A stretch of DNA of 64,000 nt from Bartonella vinsonii subsp. arupensis OK-94-513 (GTDB lineage Bacteria; Pseudomonadota; Alphaproteobacteria; Rhizobiales; Rhizobiaceae), in contig NZ_JH725037.1 of NCBI RefSeq assembly GCF_000278235.1, positions 426,487 through 490,486 of the forward strand, written 5' to 3'. Below are positions 8,135 to 18,062 of the stretch, piece after piece. Every line of letters starts with the position of its first letter. Within the stretch, counting starts at the first letter, position 1. A program made the translations under genes and the position numbers. The notes under the pieces are model-generated. The model made no database searches, had not been told where the DNA came from, and saw only the letters and a list, made by a program, of their open reading frames with translations.

Positions 8135-10003
8135 ATGCAATTATATGATGTTATTGTTGTTGGAGGTGGTCATGCGGGGTGTGAAGCTGCGTCAGCTTCA
8201 GCTCGTGTTGGAGCACGGACAGCCCTTGTTACACATAAAATATCAGCAGTGGGAACAATGTCGTGCAACCCTGCTATTGGTGGGCTTGGAAAAGGACATC
8301 TGGTTCGTGAAGTTGATGCTTTGGATGGCCTTATGGGAAGAGCAGCAGATGCTGCTGGAATTCAATTTAGACTTCTCAATAGACGTAAGGGGCCAGCAGT
8401 AAGAGGACCTCGTACACAAGCTGATAGACAACTCTATAAAAAAGCTATTCAAAAACTTTTGCAAGAGCAAGATAACCTCATTCTTGTTGAAGATGAAGTT
8501 GTTGATCTTATTGTTAAAGATAATTGCGTTTCAGGTGTTGTTTTAAAAAATCAAGGAACATTTTTTTCAGGTGCTGTTGTTTTAACAACAGGTACATTTT
8601 TAAATGGTTTTATTCATATTGGTGATAAAACATGGGCTGCTGGACGTATGGGGGATAAGTCGAGTGTACAACTTGCTGAACGTTTAAAAAGTTATAATGT
8701 AAATCTTGGGAGATTAAAAACAGGGACTCCTGCACGTCTTAGCAAAAAAACAATTCGTTGGGATTATCTCCAAAAACAGCAAGCTGATGAAGATCCCGTT
8801 CCTTTTTCTTTTTTAACAGAAAAAATCGAACAGCCACAAATTGAGTGTGCAATAACACGTACAAATACAAAAACACATCAAATCATTCGTGAAAATATTC
8901 ATAGGTCTGCTTTATATTCTGGAAATATTGAAGGATTAGGACCACGTTATTGCCCTTCTGTTGAAGATAAAATTGTTAAATTCGGGGAACGTGATGGACA
9001 TCAAATTTTTCTAGAACCAGAAGGGTTGGATAATGATACTATTTATCCAAATGGCCTTTCTACCTCTCTTCCTGAAGATGTACAAATTTCTTTTTTGAGA
9101 ACAATTGAAGGATTAGAAAATGCTGAGGTTTTACAACCTGGTTATGCTATTGAATATGATTTTGTTAATCCACAACAATTAACTAAAACTTTAGAATTAC
9201 GTTCTTTACCAAGATTGTTTTTAGCGGGGCAAATTAATGGTACGACGGGATATGAAGAAGCTGCAGCACAAGGTCTTTTAGCTGGGTTAAATGCTGCACG
9301 TAAAGTGGGTAAATTAGATGAAGTGCTTATAAGCCGTTCAACAGCTTATATTGGTGTTATGGTAGATGATTTAGTTTCACGTGGAGTTTGTGAACCCTAT
9401 AGAATGTTTACATCACGTGCTGAATATCGTTTGTCTCTACGATCTGACAATGCTGATGCACGTTTAACACCTTTAGCACAGAAGTGGGATCTTGTGAGTA
9501 AAGTACGTTTGGATTGTTATAAGCAAAAACAGCAACGTCTTGATCAAGCACGATCAATATGCCAAGAACTTTTTCTAACGCCTAATGAAGCATCTGCTCA
9601 TGGATTACAAGTAAATCACGATGGAATTCGGCGTTCGGCATATGATCTTCTTGCTTATCCTCATATGACTATAGAGCGTCTTTCACATTTTTGGCCACAA
9701 TTGAAGTCAATTGATCCTAAAACCGTTGAATCTTTAGAAATTGAAGCACAATATGCAGTTTATTTAGAAAAACAAACACAAGATATTGTATCTCTTCAGC
9801 GAGATGAACGTTTAGAAATTCCTCCTTCTTTGGATATTCAGTCAATATCTGGTCTTTCCAATGAATTAAAGGTAAAAATTCAAAAAATATCGCCGCGTTC
9901 AATTGCAGATGCTCAAAAAATTGATGGAATGACACCAGCGGCATTATCACTTATTATTACGTATATTCAACGTCAACGGCGTGAAAAGGCTAAATCAGCT
10001 TAA
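8135..10003 (+). CDS. mnmG: tRNA uridine 5-carboxymethylaminomethyl modification enzyme MnmG (GidA)
   Basis: 622 residues. This FAD enzyme works in complex with MnmE to modify U34 of tRNAs reading split codon boxes. The FAD-binding loop [10 protein letters not shown] begins at residue 10. The signature around residues 75-100 ([19 protein letters not shown]) and the second one around residues 270-285 ([12 protein letters not shown]) are intact, as is the C-terminal helical domain that contacts MnmE. Its stop overlaps the rsmG start (TAATG). In this order (mnmE-mnmG-rsmG-parA-parB) it is a classic origin-proximal cluster. Confidence 0.97.
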   Translation: MQLYDVIVVGGGHAGCEAASASARVGARTALVTHKISAVGTMSCNPAIGGLGKGHLVREVDALDGLMGRAADAAGIQFRLLNRRKGPAVRGPRTQADRQLYKKAIQKLLQEQDNLILVEDEVVDLIVKDNCVSGVVLKNQGTFFSGAVVLTTGTFLNGFIHIGDKTWAAGRMGDKSSVQLAERLKSYNVNLGRLKTGTPARLSKKTIRWDYLQKQQADEDPVPFSFLTEKIEQPQIECAITRTNTKTHQIIRENIHRSALYSGNIEGLGPRYCPSVEDKIVKFGERDGHQIFLEPEGLDNDTIYPNGLSTSLPEDVQISFLRTIEGLENAEVLQPGYAIEYDFVNPQQLTKTLELRSLPRLFLAGQINGTTGYEEAAAQGLLAGLNAARKVGKLDEVLISRSTAYIGVMVDDLVSRGVCEPYRMFTSRAEYRLSLRSDNADARLTPLAQKWDLVSKVRLDCYKQKQQRLDQARSICQELFLTPNEASAHGLQVNHDGIRRSAYDLLAYPHMTIERLSHFWPQLKSIDPKTVESLEIEAQYAVYLEKQTQDIVSLQRDERLEIPPSLDIQSISGLSNELKVKIQKISPRSIADAQKIDGMTPAALSLIITYIQRQRREKAKSA

Positions 10004-10659
10004 TGGATCTTTCTACAGAAAAAAAATATCAAGAACTCTTAAATATTGTTCCTTCTGTTTCACGTGAAACGATGAAAGATTTAATACAATTTGAATCTTT
10101 GATAATGCAATGGAATAGGCATATTAATTTAATATCTCCTACAACAGTTCCAGTTTTGTGGACACGTCATATTTTAGATTCAGCGCAAATCTACCCTCTC
10201 CACAGTGATTTTTTGCATTGGTGTGATCTTGGATCAGGTGGTGGATTTCCCGCTATTGTTCTTGCCATTTTTCTGAAAGAAAAAAAAACAGGGCATATTG
10301 ATCTCGTTGAGAGTAATGGAAAAAAGGTCGCTTTTTTACGAACGGTTATTACTCAACTTAATCTTCCTGCAACGGTTTATCACTGTAGAATTGAGAATGT
10401 GTATAAAAAAATAACACTGCCAGAAGTGATAACAGCACGAGGATTAGCTTCTCTCGATGCTCTTTTACGGCTTATTTTTCCTTTATCAACAAAAAAAACA
10501 ATAGCTCTTTTGCAAAAAGGTCGGGATTACGCTACAGAAATAAAAAATGCCTCTGCCAATTGGCAGTTTGATCTGCTAAAACATAAGAGTAAAATTGATG
10601 AAAGTTCTGTTATTTTAGAAATTTCTCATATTCGATCAGTAGAGGGTAAGGCAAAATGA
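10003..10659 (+). CDS. rsmG: 16S rRNA (guanine-527-N7)-methyltransferase RsmG (GidB)
   Basis: 218 residues. RsmG methylates G527 in the 530 loop of 16S rRNA; its loss gives low-level streptomycin resistance in other bacteria. The SAM-binding loop DLGSGGGFP starts at D75, and ARGLASLDALL is the typical later motif. It overlaps mnmG by one base and parA by four (ATGA), so the three are translationally linked. Codons 18-23 (SVSRET) contain a parS-like palindrome, so this stretch serves as both protein code and centromere site. Confidence 0.95.
   Translation: MDLSTEKKYQELLNIVPSVSRETMKDLIQFESLIMQWNRHINLISPTTVPVLWTRHILDSAQIYPLHSDFLHWCDLGSGGGFPAIVLAIFLKEKKTGHIDLVESNGKKVAFLRTVITQLNLPATVYHCRIENVYKKITLPEVITARGLASLDALLRLIFPLSTKKTIALLQKGRDYATEIKNASANWQFDLLKHKSKIDESSVILEISHIRSVEGKAK
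10056..10071 (+). promoter_or_regulatory. parS-like centromere site 3 (inside rsmG)
   Basis: TGTTTCACGTGAAACG matches parS at 15 of 16 positions. It lies in the coding region of rsmG and encodes part of Ser-Val-Ser-Arg-Glu-Thr. Confidence 0.85.
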
Positions 10660-11453
10660 GCGAAACACGGATTATCGCTATTGCAAACCAAAAAGGTGGG
10701 GTCGGCAAAACAACCACAGCAATTAATCTTGCAACCGCTTTGGCAGCTATTGGTGAAAATGTTCTCATTATGGATGTTGATCCACAAGGAAATGCAAGTA
10801 CGGGATTAGGAATTGATCGTAATAGCCGTCCTTTATCATCTTATGATGTGCTTGTTTCGGGGATTTCAGTCACACAAGCAGCGTTAAAAACAGCTGTTCC
10901 CAATCTCCATATTGTACCCTCTACTCTTGATCTTCTAGGAGTAGAAATGGAAATTGCTTCGTCACAAGACCGCATACAACGATTACGTAAAGCACTCTGT
11001 GATGATCCAAAGATGGAAAATAAATACAGTTATATTCTCATTGATTGTCCTCCATCTCTTAATCTTCTCACGCTCAATGCTATGGGGGCTGCAGATTCTG
11101 TTTTAGTGCCTATGCAATGCGAATTTTTAGCACTTGAAGGTTTAAGTCAATTGCTTGAAACAGTAAAACAAGTACGATCCGTTCTTAACCCTTCTCTAGA
11201 AATTCAAGGTATTGTTTTAACCATGTATGATGGACGTAATAATCTTTCAAATCAAGTTGTCGAAGATGTCCGTTCTTTTATGGGAGATAAAGTTTATCGC
11301 ACCGTTATTCCACGAAATGTGCGCGTATCAGAAGCTCCTTCCTTTGGTAAACCAGTATTGCTTTATGATTTAACATGTGCTGGTAGCCAAGCTTATTTAC
11401 GTTTAGCATCGGAAGTAATTCAACGTGAAAAACAAGCACATGCGGCTGCTTAA
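10656..11453 (+). CDS. parA: Chromosome partitioning ATPase ParA
   Basis: 265 residues. ParA forms an ATP-dependent gradient on the nucleoid that draws ParB-parS complexes to the new pole. The deviant Walker A KGGVGKTT is at residues 13-20, Walker A' is MDVDPQGNASTGLG, and Walker B is YILIDCPPSL. It lacks the N-terminal helix-turn-helix of plasmid type Ia ParA, which marks it as chromosomal. It overlaps rsmG by 4 bases and is followed by parB after 45 bases. Confidence 0.96.
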   Translation: MSETRIIAIANQKGGVGKTTTAINLATALAAIGENVLIMDVDPQGNASTGLGIDRNSRPLSSYDVLVSGISVTQAALKTAVPNLHIVPSTLDLLGVEMEIASSQDRIQRLRKALCDDPKMENKYSYILIDCPPSLNLLTLNAMGAADSVLVPMQCEFLALEGLSQLLETVKQVRSVLNPSLEIQGIVLTMYDGRNNLSNQVVEDVRSFMGDKVYRTVIPRNVRVSEAPSFGKPVLLYDLTCAGSQAYLRLASEVIQREKQAHAAA

Positions 11454-11498
11454 AAATGTAAAAAAAGATTTTTATAAGAAAAAGCAAAGAGCAAGATT

Positions 11499-12404
11499 AT
11501 GAATGATGATCAATCAAAAAAAAGACTGGGTCGTGGGTTGGCAGCATTGATTGGGGATATCAATTTAAACAACGATCTTAAACGTTCATCAAATACCGAC
11601 AAATTGACAGAGTTCAATACAGTTTCTTCTGTTTCTGAGCGATTTGTTCCACTTGAATCTATTTCGTGCAATCCACATAATCCACGGCGCCATTTTACCG
11701 ATTCAGAACTTGATAATTTAGCACAATCAATTCGTCAGCATGGTGTTGTTCAACCTGTTGTTGTAAGACCTTCACGCGATCATCCTCATCGGTTTGAGTT
11801 GATTGCTGGCGAACGGCGGTGGCGTGCTGCACAGCGAGCCAATTTAAGTAAATTGCCTGTTATTGTTCGCGATGTCGATGATAAAACAGCTTTAGAATTG
11901 GCAATTATTGAAAATGTTCAGCGTGCTGATCTTAACCCTATTGAAGAAGCAATGGGTTATGAAATTTTGTTAAATGAACATGGATATACGCAAGCAGATT
12001 TGGCACAAGTCATTGGAAAAAGTCGGAGCCATGTTGCTAATACGCTTCGTTTATTAAAGCTTCCACAAAAAGTACAGCAATTTCTAACAGAGGGACAACT
12101 TTCAGCAGGTCATGCACGCTGCCTTATTACTGTTGATAATCCACAAGATTTAGCTGAAAAGATTATTCGTGAAGGACTCTCTGTGCGTCAAACCGAAATA
12201 CTTGCATATGAACAGGCTAATCCTAAAGTCAAAAAACGAACTGCTGTAGAAAAAGATACAGAAACAAAATCTTTAGAAAAATTACTTGCAGATGTTATTG
12301 GAATGAAAGTTATCATTAGGCATGGTAAAAAAGGTGGTGATTTAAAAATACATTATTCTTCATTAGAACAATTGGATGATATTTGCCGACGTTTGCAAAA
12401 TTAA
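11499..12404 (+). CDS. parB: Chromosome partitioning protein ParB (parS-binding CTPase)
   Basis: 301 residues. ParB binds parS, then slides as a CTP-dependent clamp to form the partition complex. The N-terminal ParA-contact segment is KKRLGRGLAALIGD. The CTP-binding box GERRWRA is at residues 104-110. A helix-turn-helix (YTQADLAQVIGKSRSHVANT) lies around 155-175, and a C-terminal dimerisation domain follows. Four candidate binding sites are in this window at 8027, 8089, 10056 and 17433. The downstream neighbour is convergent, so parB ends the rho-side run. Confidence 0.96.
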   Translation: MNDDQSKKRLGRGLAALIGDINLNNDLKRSSNTDKLTEFNTVSSVSERFVPLESISCNPHNPRRHFTDSELDNLAQSIRQHGVVQPVVVRPSRDHPHRFELIAGERRWRAAQRANLSKLPVIVRDVDDKTALELAIIENVQRADLNPIEEAMGYEILLNEHGYTQADLAQVIGKSRSHVANTLRLLKLPQKVQQFLTEGQLSAGHARCLITVDNPQDLAEKIIREGLSVRQTEILAYEQANPKVKKRTAVEKDTETKSLEKLLADVIGMKVIIRHGKKGGDLKIHYSSLEQLDDICRRLQN

Positions 12405-12448
12405 TGGGGTGTTGTGTCGTTAAGAAATCGCTTTAAATAGTTTGGATT

Positions 12449-12937
12449 CTATCTACAAGTTTCCTTTAAAACAGATATCATTCTATACAGATGTTTTTTA
12501 CCAAACTCCAAATTGCTTAAAAATATGGAATTTTTTTCAAGTGAAGAAAGACCTTCTCTTTTAAAATCTTCAGGAGAAGGTTTATTAAAAAGCATTATTA
12601 ATGTTGTTTGAAGTGCCATAGAGCCAATAACAAACTCTTTTGGTGTAATATTATTTTTTCTTAAAATCTTCATTAGTTTTGGCCGATTAGAAATAGTAGT
12701 GATCTGTTTTTCAATACTACCGCCATAATATTTCGTTTCGGATGTTTCTGGCTCTGGTGGTGTGTTTTTACATTCTTTTTCAATTTTTTCCATTTTAAAA
12801 AGGAAATCTTCAGTTAAGGTATAGTTTGCTATGACATATGGGAAATCAAACTGATTGTCCGTTTCTTTTGCCATTGTTATTTGGGTGTATAGCCCAAAAA
12901 GAAAAAGAGGAAATAAACGTAATACGAACTTAAACAT
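12449..12937 (-). CDS. Secreted protein of unknown function
   Basis: 162 residues that I do not recognise. The N-terminus (MFKFVLRLFPLFLFGLYTQI, then TMAKE) looks like a cleavable Sec signal peptide with a likely cut after the MA at residue 23. The rest is hydrophilic and Lys/Glu-rich with two Cys (one near KECKNTPP, one in the final ETCR) that could pair in the periplasm. The start codon is 2 bases after the gloB stop, so it is probably co-transcribed with gloB. No membrane segment follows the signal. It may be lineage-specific. Confidence 0.7.
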   Translation of the reverse strand: MFKFVLRLFPLFLFGLYTQITMAKETDNQFDFPYVIANYTLTEDFLFKMEKIEKECKNTPPEPETSETKYYGGSIEKQITTISNRPKLMKILRKNNITPKEFVIGSMALQTTLIMLFNKPSPEDFKREGLSSLEKNSIFLSNLEFGKKHLYRMISVLKETCR

Positions 12938-12939
12938 GG

Positions 12940-13701
12940 CTAGAAATAATCTTTTCTTCTTCGGATTTCAGCAAAAATTTCTTCGTCTGTCTCTTTCTCC
13001 ATCGCAAGATTTTTTCGTAAAGCACAATCATCCCAGCGGAGAAAGGGATTGGTAGCTTTTTCTTGCTCTAAGGTGACTGGTAAAGTCATAGCGTTTTTTG
13101 CACGTAGTAAAAAAACTTCTTCTACCCTTTGATGAAGTTTTTGATTGTGTGGGTCAATTGTTAAAGCAAAAAGAGCATTGATTTTAGTATATTCATGACC
13201 ACAATAAAGAAGCGTTTCATCGGGAAGTTGACGAAGTTTTTTTAAAGAGTTGAGCATTTGAGCCGGTGTTCCTTCAAAAAGACGCCCACAGCCGAGCGAA
13301 AAAAGTGTATCTCCAGCAAAGAGTAAACCATCTTCCGGAAAATAGTAAGATAATGCACCTAAAGTATGACCAGGTGTTGAAAGAGCTAAAAGCGGGCATG
13401 TGCCAAAGAAAAAACTTTCATCAGGTTGAAGCGTTCGGTCAAGATGATGAATCTTTTCTTTTTCCGCTTCTGGTCCAATAACTACAGCTTTATAAACTTG
13501 TTTTAATTCTTCCAATGCTTCTATATGATCATGATGATGATGCGTTACAAAAATAGTTTGAAGTGTCCAGTTACGGCGTTTTAAGGCTCTCTGAATAGGT
13601 TTGCTTTCAGATGCATCAATTGCGGCTGTGTAACCGCTTTTTTCATCATGAATAAGTACACCAAAATTATCTTCTCGACAGATAAACTGCTCAATTAACA
13701 C
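12940..13701 (-). CDS. gloB: Hydroxyacylglutathione hydrolase (glyoxalase II)
   Basis: 253 residues. GloB hydrolyses S-lactoylglutathione to lactate and glutathione, detoxifying methylglyoxal. The metallo-beta-lactamase metal motif THHHHDH is at residues 53-59. Later ligands are STPGHT, FAGDTLFSLGCGR and YCGHEYT. The C-terminal substrate domain (NPFLRWD) is present. It lies in front of the secreted unknown protein and faces parB. Confidence 0.95.
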   Translation of the reverse strand: MLIEQFICREDNFGVLIHDEKSGYTAAIDASESKPIQRALKRRNWTLQTIFVTHHHHDHIEALEELKQVYKAVVIGPEAEKEKIHHLDRTLQPDESFFFGTCPLLALSTPGHTLGALSYYFPEDGLLFAGDTLFSLGCGRLFEGTPAQMLNSLKKLRQLPDETLLYCGHEYTKINALFALTIDPHNQKLHQRVEEVFLLRAKNAMTLPVTLEQEKATNPFLRWDDCALRKNLAMEKETDEEIFAEIRRRKDYF

Positions 13702-13769
13702 ATCTTTTCTCCGTGATCAGTGTGCAGCGGTAAATCTGCAAAATAATTTGTCGTGATGGAGGTGTTATT

Positions 13770-14459
13770 TTAAAAATCAGCTTTGTCCTCTTCTGTAAAA
13801 AGTCCTTTTGAATGTTTAAGTATAAGAGGCATTTGGGTAAGCATAAAGAGAACTGTTATAGGCATGACACCAAATACTTTAAAACTCGTCCAAAAATTAT
13901 CGCTAAAATTACGCCAAACAACTTCATTCAAAAGAGCAAGAAAAACGAAAAAAAATGCCCAGCGATATGTAAGTTTTTGCCATCCTAAATCATCAAGTTT
14001 TAAAGTAGAATCAAGAGCATAGCGCAAAAGTGGTTTTTTAAAAAGCATGCCACCAAAAAGAATAAAAGCAAATAAGCTATTAATGATTGTTGGTTTCATT
14101 TTTATAAAAGTGTCATTATGAAGCCAAAGAGTTAAAAATCCAAAGACCAGAACGAATATTCCTGAGATAAGAGGCATTATGGGAATTTTTCGTGTAAGAA
14201 CCCATGATAAACTCAGTGCTACTATGATCGCTACCATGAAAATAGCTGTTGCAGGAAAAATGGGTTTGCTAAAATTTTTAAAAATTTCAACGTTATTTAT
14301 CAACCACTCGCCCTTATAATTAGCAAGAAAGAAGATAACCAGTGGCCCCATTTCCAAGAAAAACTTAAGTGTGGGTGAAGAGAGATTTTTTTGATTATCA
14401 TTGATATTATTCAAATCGAGATTTTTATGTGAATGAGGCTTAAATGAAGTTTTTTTCAT
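13770..14459 (-). CDS. yciB: Inner membrane septation protein YciB/IspA
   Basis: 229 residues with five to six hydrophobic segments after a polar 30-residue N-terminal tail. The first segment starts [20 protein letters not shown], which is the YciB hallmark. The W-x-L-T-R-K and [21 protein letters not shown] stretches also fit. YciB affects septation and envelope integrity; the exact role is unsettled. The start overlaps the ftsY stop by 4 bases (ATGA), the usual ftsY-yciB pairing in Hyphomicrobiales. Confidence 0.88.
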   Translation of the reverse strand: MKKTSFKPHSHKNLDLNNINDNQKNLSSPTLKFFLEMGPLVIFFLANYKGEWLINNVEIFKNFSKPIFPATAIFMVAIIVALSLSWVLTRKIPIMPLISGIFVLVFGFLTLWLHNDTFIKMKPTIINSLFAFILFGGMLFKKPLLRYALDSTLKLDDLGWQKLTYRWAFFFVFLALLNEVVWRNFSDNFWTSFKVFGVMPITVLFMLTQMPLILKHSKGLFTEEDKADF

Positions 14460-15682
14460 GCGTATTTTCCTGCAATAGTTTCGGCAAAGTCAGAAGCAGA
14501 AAAAGGTTGAAGATCCTCTGTATTCTCTCCTATACCGATAAAATAAACGGGTAATTTATATTTTGCTGCAATGGCAACAAGAATTCCTCCCCGTGCAGTG
14601 CCATCGAGCTTTGTCATGATGAGACCAGTAACACCAGCAATATCACGGAAAATATCCACTTGGTTTAGAGCATTTTGCCCAGTGGTTGCATCAAGTGTTT
14701 GAAGGATTGTATGAGGTGCTTGGGGGGAGTTTTTATTTAGAACACGAATAATTTTGGCTAATTCATCCATCAGCTCAGTTTTGTTTTGTAAGCGTCCAGC
14801 TGTATCAATAATTAATACATCACTGTTTGCTTTTTTTGCTTTTTCATAAGCATCAAATGCCAAACTAGCAGCATCTGCTCCTAGTTTTGTTGAAATAACA
14901 GGAGATCCGGTGCGTTCACCCCAAATATGTAATTGTTCAATAGCAGCAGCACGAAATGTGTCACCAGCAGCCAGCATAACTTTTAATCCTCCTGCGGTGA
15001 GTTTTGCTGCAAGTTTTCCAATAGTTGTCGTTTTTCCAGTGCCATTCACTCCTACCAATAAAATAACATGAGGCTTATGATGAAGATCAAGTTCTAGTGG
15101 AATTGCAACAGGTTCCAATACTTTTTTGATTTCTTCAGCTACGATAGTCTGAATGTCATCTGGAGATAATTTTTTTTCATAACGGTTAGAAGCTAAAATG
15201 TTGGTGATTCGTGTTGCCGTTTCTACACCAAGATCAGCTTGAATAAGAATATCTTCCAGTTCTTGCAATGTGTCTTCATCAAGTTTTCCCTTAACAAAAA
15301 GATCACTAATCGACCCACTTAAACGTTGTGAAGAAAGAGCTAACCCTTTTTTTAGGCGTCCAAACCACGCTGTTTTTTTCTGTTCAAGAGGAGCTTCAAG
15401 TGAAAACTCTTCAATTTTTTTTTCACGGATCGTATCTGTAACAATTATTTTGCCAGAATGTGGTTCAAAAGATGGATTTTTTTCATCACTCTTTACAGAT
15501 GCTGTATTTTGACTAGCACCCTGTTCTTCTTTTTCACTATCTACAGAGAACTGATTATTTTTTATACTTTTATATTCGCTCTCTTCTCTCTTCTCGGCTT
15601 CATGAGGAATAGAAGTTTTTTCCATTTCCTGCTCTTTAGATTTGTTAAAAGAGAATATTTTTTTGATGAAAGATTTTTTCAT
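14456..15682 (-). CDS. ftsY: Signal recognition particle receptor FtsY
   Basis: 408 residues. FtsY docks SRP-ribosome complexes at the membrane for co-translational insertion. A charged, Glu/Lys-rich N-terminal A domain (about residues 1-100) precedes the NG domain. G motifs are [17 protein letters not shown] and [11 protein letters not shown] chose the ATG at 15682 because AGGAAA lies 8 bases in front of it; a TTG six codons upstream overlaps mtaB and lacks a binding site. It is followed by yciB with a 4-base overlap. Confidence 0.95.
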   Translation of the reverse strand: MKKSFIKKIFSFNKSKEQEMEKTSIPHEAEKREESEYKSIKNNQFSVDSEKEEQGASQNTASVKSDEKNPSFEPHSGKIIVTDTIREKKIEEFSLEAPLEQKKTAWFGRLKKGLALSSQRLSGSISDLFVKGKLDEDTLQELEDILIQADLGVETATRITNILASNRYEKKLSPDDIQTIVAEEIKKVLEPVAIPLELDLHHKPHVILLVGVNGTGKTTTIGKLAAKLTAGGLKVMLAAGDTFRAAAIEQLHIWGERTGSPVISTKLGADAASLAFDAYEKAKKANSDVLIIDTAGRLQNKTELMDELAKIIRVLNKNSPQAPHTILQTLDATTGQNALNQVDIFRDIAGVTGLIMTKLDGTARGGILVAIAAKYKLPVYFIGIGENTEDLQPFSASDFAETIAGKYA

Positions 15683-15696
15683 AAGGACTTTCCTGC

Positions 15697-16980
15697 TCAA
15701 GCGGCATTCAGTTTTGGAAGGACAGCAATTAATTTATCACTATCATGGTCAACGATAAGGGCTTGAACGATTGTTCCAGCTTTTGCACCTTTAATGTGTA
15801 CAAGAGTATAATCTTCTGTTCGCCCAATTTCATCTTTTTCAACGAGAATTGTTTGTTGACTGTTTTGTAAATGAGCAAGATGCTTTTTATAAGCTTCATC
15901 ACCTGCTTTGCGCAATCTTTCTGCACGGACTTTTACCACTCTACGGTCGATTTGTGGCATACGCGCGGCAGGTGTCCCTTCTCTTGGACTAAAAGGAAAG
16001 ACATGAAGATGTGTTAGATTACACTCATCGATCAAAGAGAGGCTATTTTGGAACATCTCTTCCGTTTCAGTGGGAAAACCAGCAATTAAATCAGCACCAT
16101 AAACCATTGTAGGACGTTTGGCACGCAAGTCTTGGCAAAATTGAATTGCATGTTCACGTAAATGCCGTCGTTTCATTCTTTTTAGAATCATATTATCGCC
16201 TGCTTGTAAGGATAAATGCAAATGAGGCATTATTTTCTTTTCATAGGCTAAAAGATTGATGAGTTCTTCGTCTGCTTCAATAGAATCTATAGAAGAAAGA
16301 CGTAATCGAGGCAAATCAGGAACATGATGCAAAATGGTTGAAGTTAATTTTCCTAGAGTGGTTTTTCCAGGGAGATCGTGGCCATAACTTGTAAGATCTA
16401 CACCTGTCAGAACAACTTCTTGAATACCATTGCCTGTTAGTTTTTTTATTTGTTCAATGACAGCACCCATGGGGACTGAACGTGATGGCCCACGTCCATA
16501 AGGGATAATGCAAAATGTACAGCGATGATCGCAGCCATTTTGTACCTGTACAAAGGCTCGGGTGCGCTCTTCCATTGCACTCACCATATGTGGAGCAATC
16601 TTTTGTATCTCCATGATGTCATTGATGCGCAATTTTTCGGAATGGTTGATGCCAAAATCAGGAAGTTGACGATAAGAATGAGCATGGAGTTTGTCCTCAT
16701 TCCCTAAAACAAGGTCAACCTCTGTCATTGAGGCAAAATTTTGCCCTTCTGTTTGTGCAGCACAACCTGTTACAATAATACGCGCATGAGGATTTTCACG
16801 TCTTGCTTTACGAATAGCTTGTTTTGCTTGTCGCACGGCTTCGGCAGTGACAGCACAGGTGTTAAAGATAATAGCACCATCTTTGAGTTGACCTAGCCCC
16901 GAAGAAGTACTTTCTTTCCGTATGATTTCTGATTCGTAGCTGTTTAGTCGACAACCAAAAGTTACAATTTCTATTGTCAT
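15697..16980 (-). CDS. mtaB: tRNA (N6-threonylcarbamoyladenosine-37-C2)-methylthiotransferase MtaB
   Basis: 427 residues. MtaB adds a methylthio group to t6A37 in tRNAs reading ANN codons, using two iron-sulfur clusters. The N-terminal MTTase domain carries C10, C42 and C73. The radical SAM motif is C150-x3-C154-x2-C157 (GCDHRCTFCIIPYGRG). A C-terminal TRAM-like stretch follows (VEKDEIGRTEDYTLVHI). Its ATG overlaps the dapF stop (TAATG). Confidence 0.94.
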   Translation of the reverse strand: MTIEIVTFGCRLNSYESEIIRKESTSSGLGQLKDGAIIFNTCAVTAEAVRQAKQAIRKARRENPHARIIVTGCAAQTEGQNFASMTEVDLVLGNEDKLHAHSYRQLPDFGINHSEKLRINDIMEIQKIAPHMVSAMEERTRAFVQVQNGCDHRCTFCIIPYGRGPSRSVPMGAVIEQIKKLTGNGIQEVVLTGVDLTSYGHDLPGKTTLGKLTSTILHHVPDLPRLRLSSIDSIEADEELINLLAYEKKIMPHLHLSLQAGDNMILKRMKRRHLREHAIQFCQDLRAKRPTMVYGADLIAGFPTETEEMFQNSLSLIDECNLTHLHVFPFSPREGTPAARMPQIDRRVVKVRAERLRKAGDEAYKKHLAHLQNSQQTILVEKDEIGRTEDYTLVHIKGAKAGTIVQALIVDHDSDKLIAVLPKLNAA

Positions 16981-17831
16981 TACGAGTGATCCTTTTTGTA
17001 ATTCCCTGTTAAAGGGTCAAAAAAACCACTAAATTCATATTCGACTGGACCCGTCATTATAATGTGATTATCTTCTCGATAAAAAATATTCAGTGTTCCC
17101 CCTGGTAAATTCACATCGATATGGCGTTTTGTGAGTCCACGTCGATAAGCCGCCACCGCACTTGCACAAGCAGCACTCCCACATGCTTGTGTTAATCCGG
17201 CTCCTCGCTCCCATGTACGTAAATTGAGGCTTTTCTTTGACGTAACATAAGCAATGGAAATATTGCACCGTTCTGGAAAAAGAGGATCATATTCAAGTGT
17301 TGGTCCGTACTTTTCTAATGGAATATGTTGAACATCACTCTCAACAAAAAAAATAGCATGGAGATTGCCAATGGATACAAGACAAGCATCTTTTAAAGGA
17401 CCAGCCGTAAGTTCCACGTGATTGGTGTCACATATTTCACGTGAAACAGGCATCTCTTTTGCATTGAAATGGGGTTTTCCCATGTCAACAGAGATCAGTC
17501 CACCAGCTTGGCGTTTTCCTTCAATAATTCCAGCAGGTGTTTCCAATTGAAAAATTTCACCATAATTGTGGTCTATGAGCCATGCAATTACGCAACGGGT
17601 ACCGTTACCGCAAGCTTTAGCCATTGAGCCGTCAGCATTCCATATTTCGATGCGAAAGTTGGCTTTCTTTTTTGTTGATGTGTGAATGGCCATAATTTGA
17701 TCAAAATGTGTTTGAGGATCTACCGATAAAGCGAGGATTGCTTGTGGTGTGAGGGCGTGTGTGCTTTCACGCATATCAGCAACAATGATTTGATTGCCAA
17801 GACCGTTCATTTTGCTGAATGGTGTTTTCAT
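16980..17831 (-). CDS. dapF: Diaminopimelate epimerase
   Basis: 283 residues. DapF converts LL- to meso-diaminopimelate for peptidoglycan and lysine (lysA is at 58504). The two catalytic Cys are C74 in ACGNGTR and C217 in QACGSAAC. The start motif KMNGLGNQ is typical. Codons 128-133 (PVSREI) overlap a parS-like palindrome. It heads the run dapF-mtaB-ftsY-yciB. Confidence 0.96.
   Translation of the reverse strand: MKTPFSKMNGLGNQIIVADMRESTHALTPQAILALSVDPQTHFDQIMAIHTSTKKKANFRIEIWNADGSMAKACGNGTRCVIAWLIDHNYGEIFQLETPAGIIEGKRQAGGLISVDMGKPHFNAKEMPVSREICDTNHVELTAGPLKDACLVSIGNLHAIFFVESDVQHIPLEKYGPTLEYDPLFPERCNISIAYVTSKKSLNLRTWERGAGLTQACGSAACASAVAAYRRGLTKRHIDVNLPGGTLNIFYREDNHIIMTGPVEYEFSGFFDPLTGNYKKDHS
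17433..17448 (-). promoter_or_regulatory. parS-like centromere site 4 (inside dapF)
   Basis: On the minus strand TGTTTCACGTGAAATA matches parS at 15 of 16 positions. It lies in the dapF coding region, 12.4 kb right of the putative origin and 5 kb beyond parB. Confidence 0.75.
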
Positions 17832-18062
17832 GAAATTTCTCTATTTTTAGTGATTTCCCACAAAAGATATATGACTGAAAAACTTATAAATTTCTAGTGT
17901 TTAATCATAAAACTGGTAGTAAAAAATTATTTATCTTTAAAATAGACAATTTTTATCCTGTTTTTTTTAATTTGTTAATTTATCTTTGTAAAATGCCATA
18001 TAACAAATGTTCATCTATTTCTTTGGGTGAGCTTATTTATTGTCGTGGGAAAGAGTATAGAT

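Noticed and set aside
9374-9389. Fifth parS-like site in mnmG
   Set aside because: Only the left half (GTTTCACGTG) matches; the right half reads GAGTTT, so the palindrome is broken.
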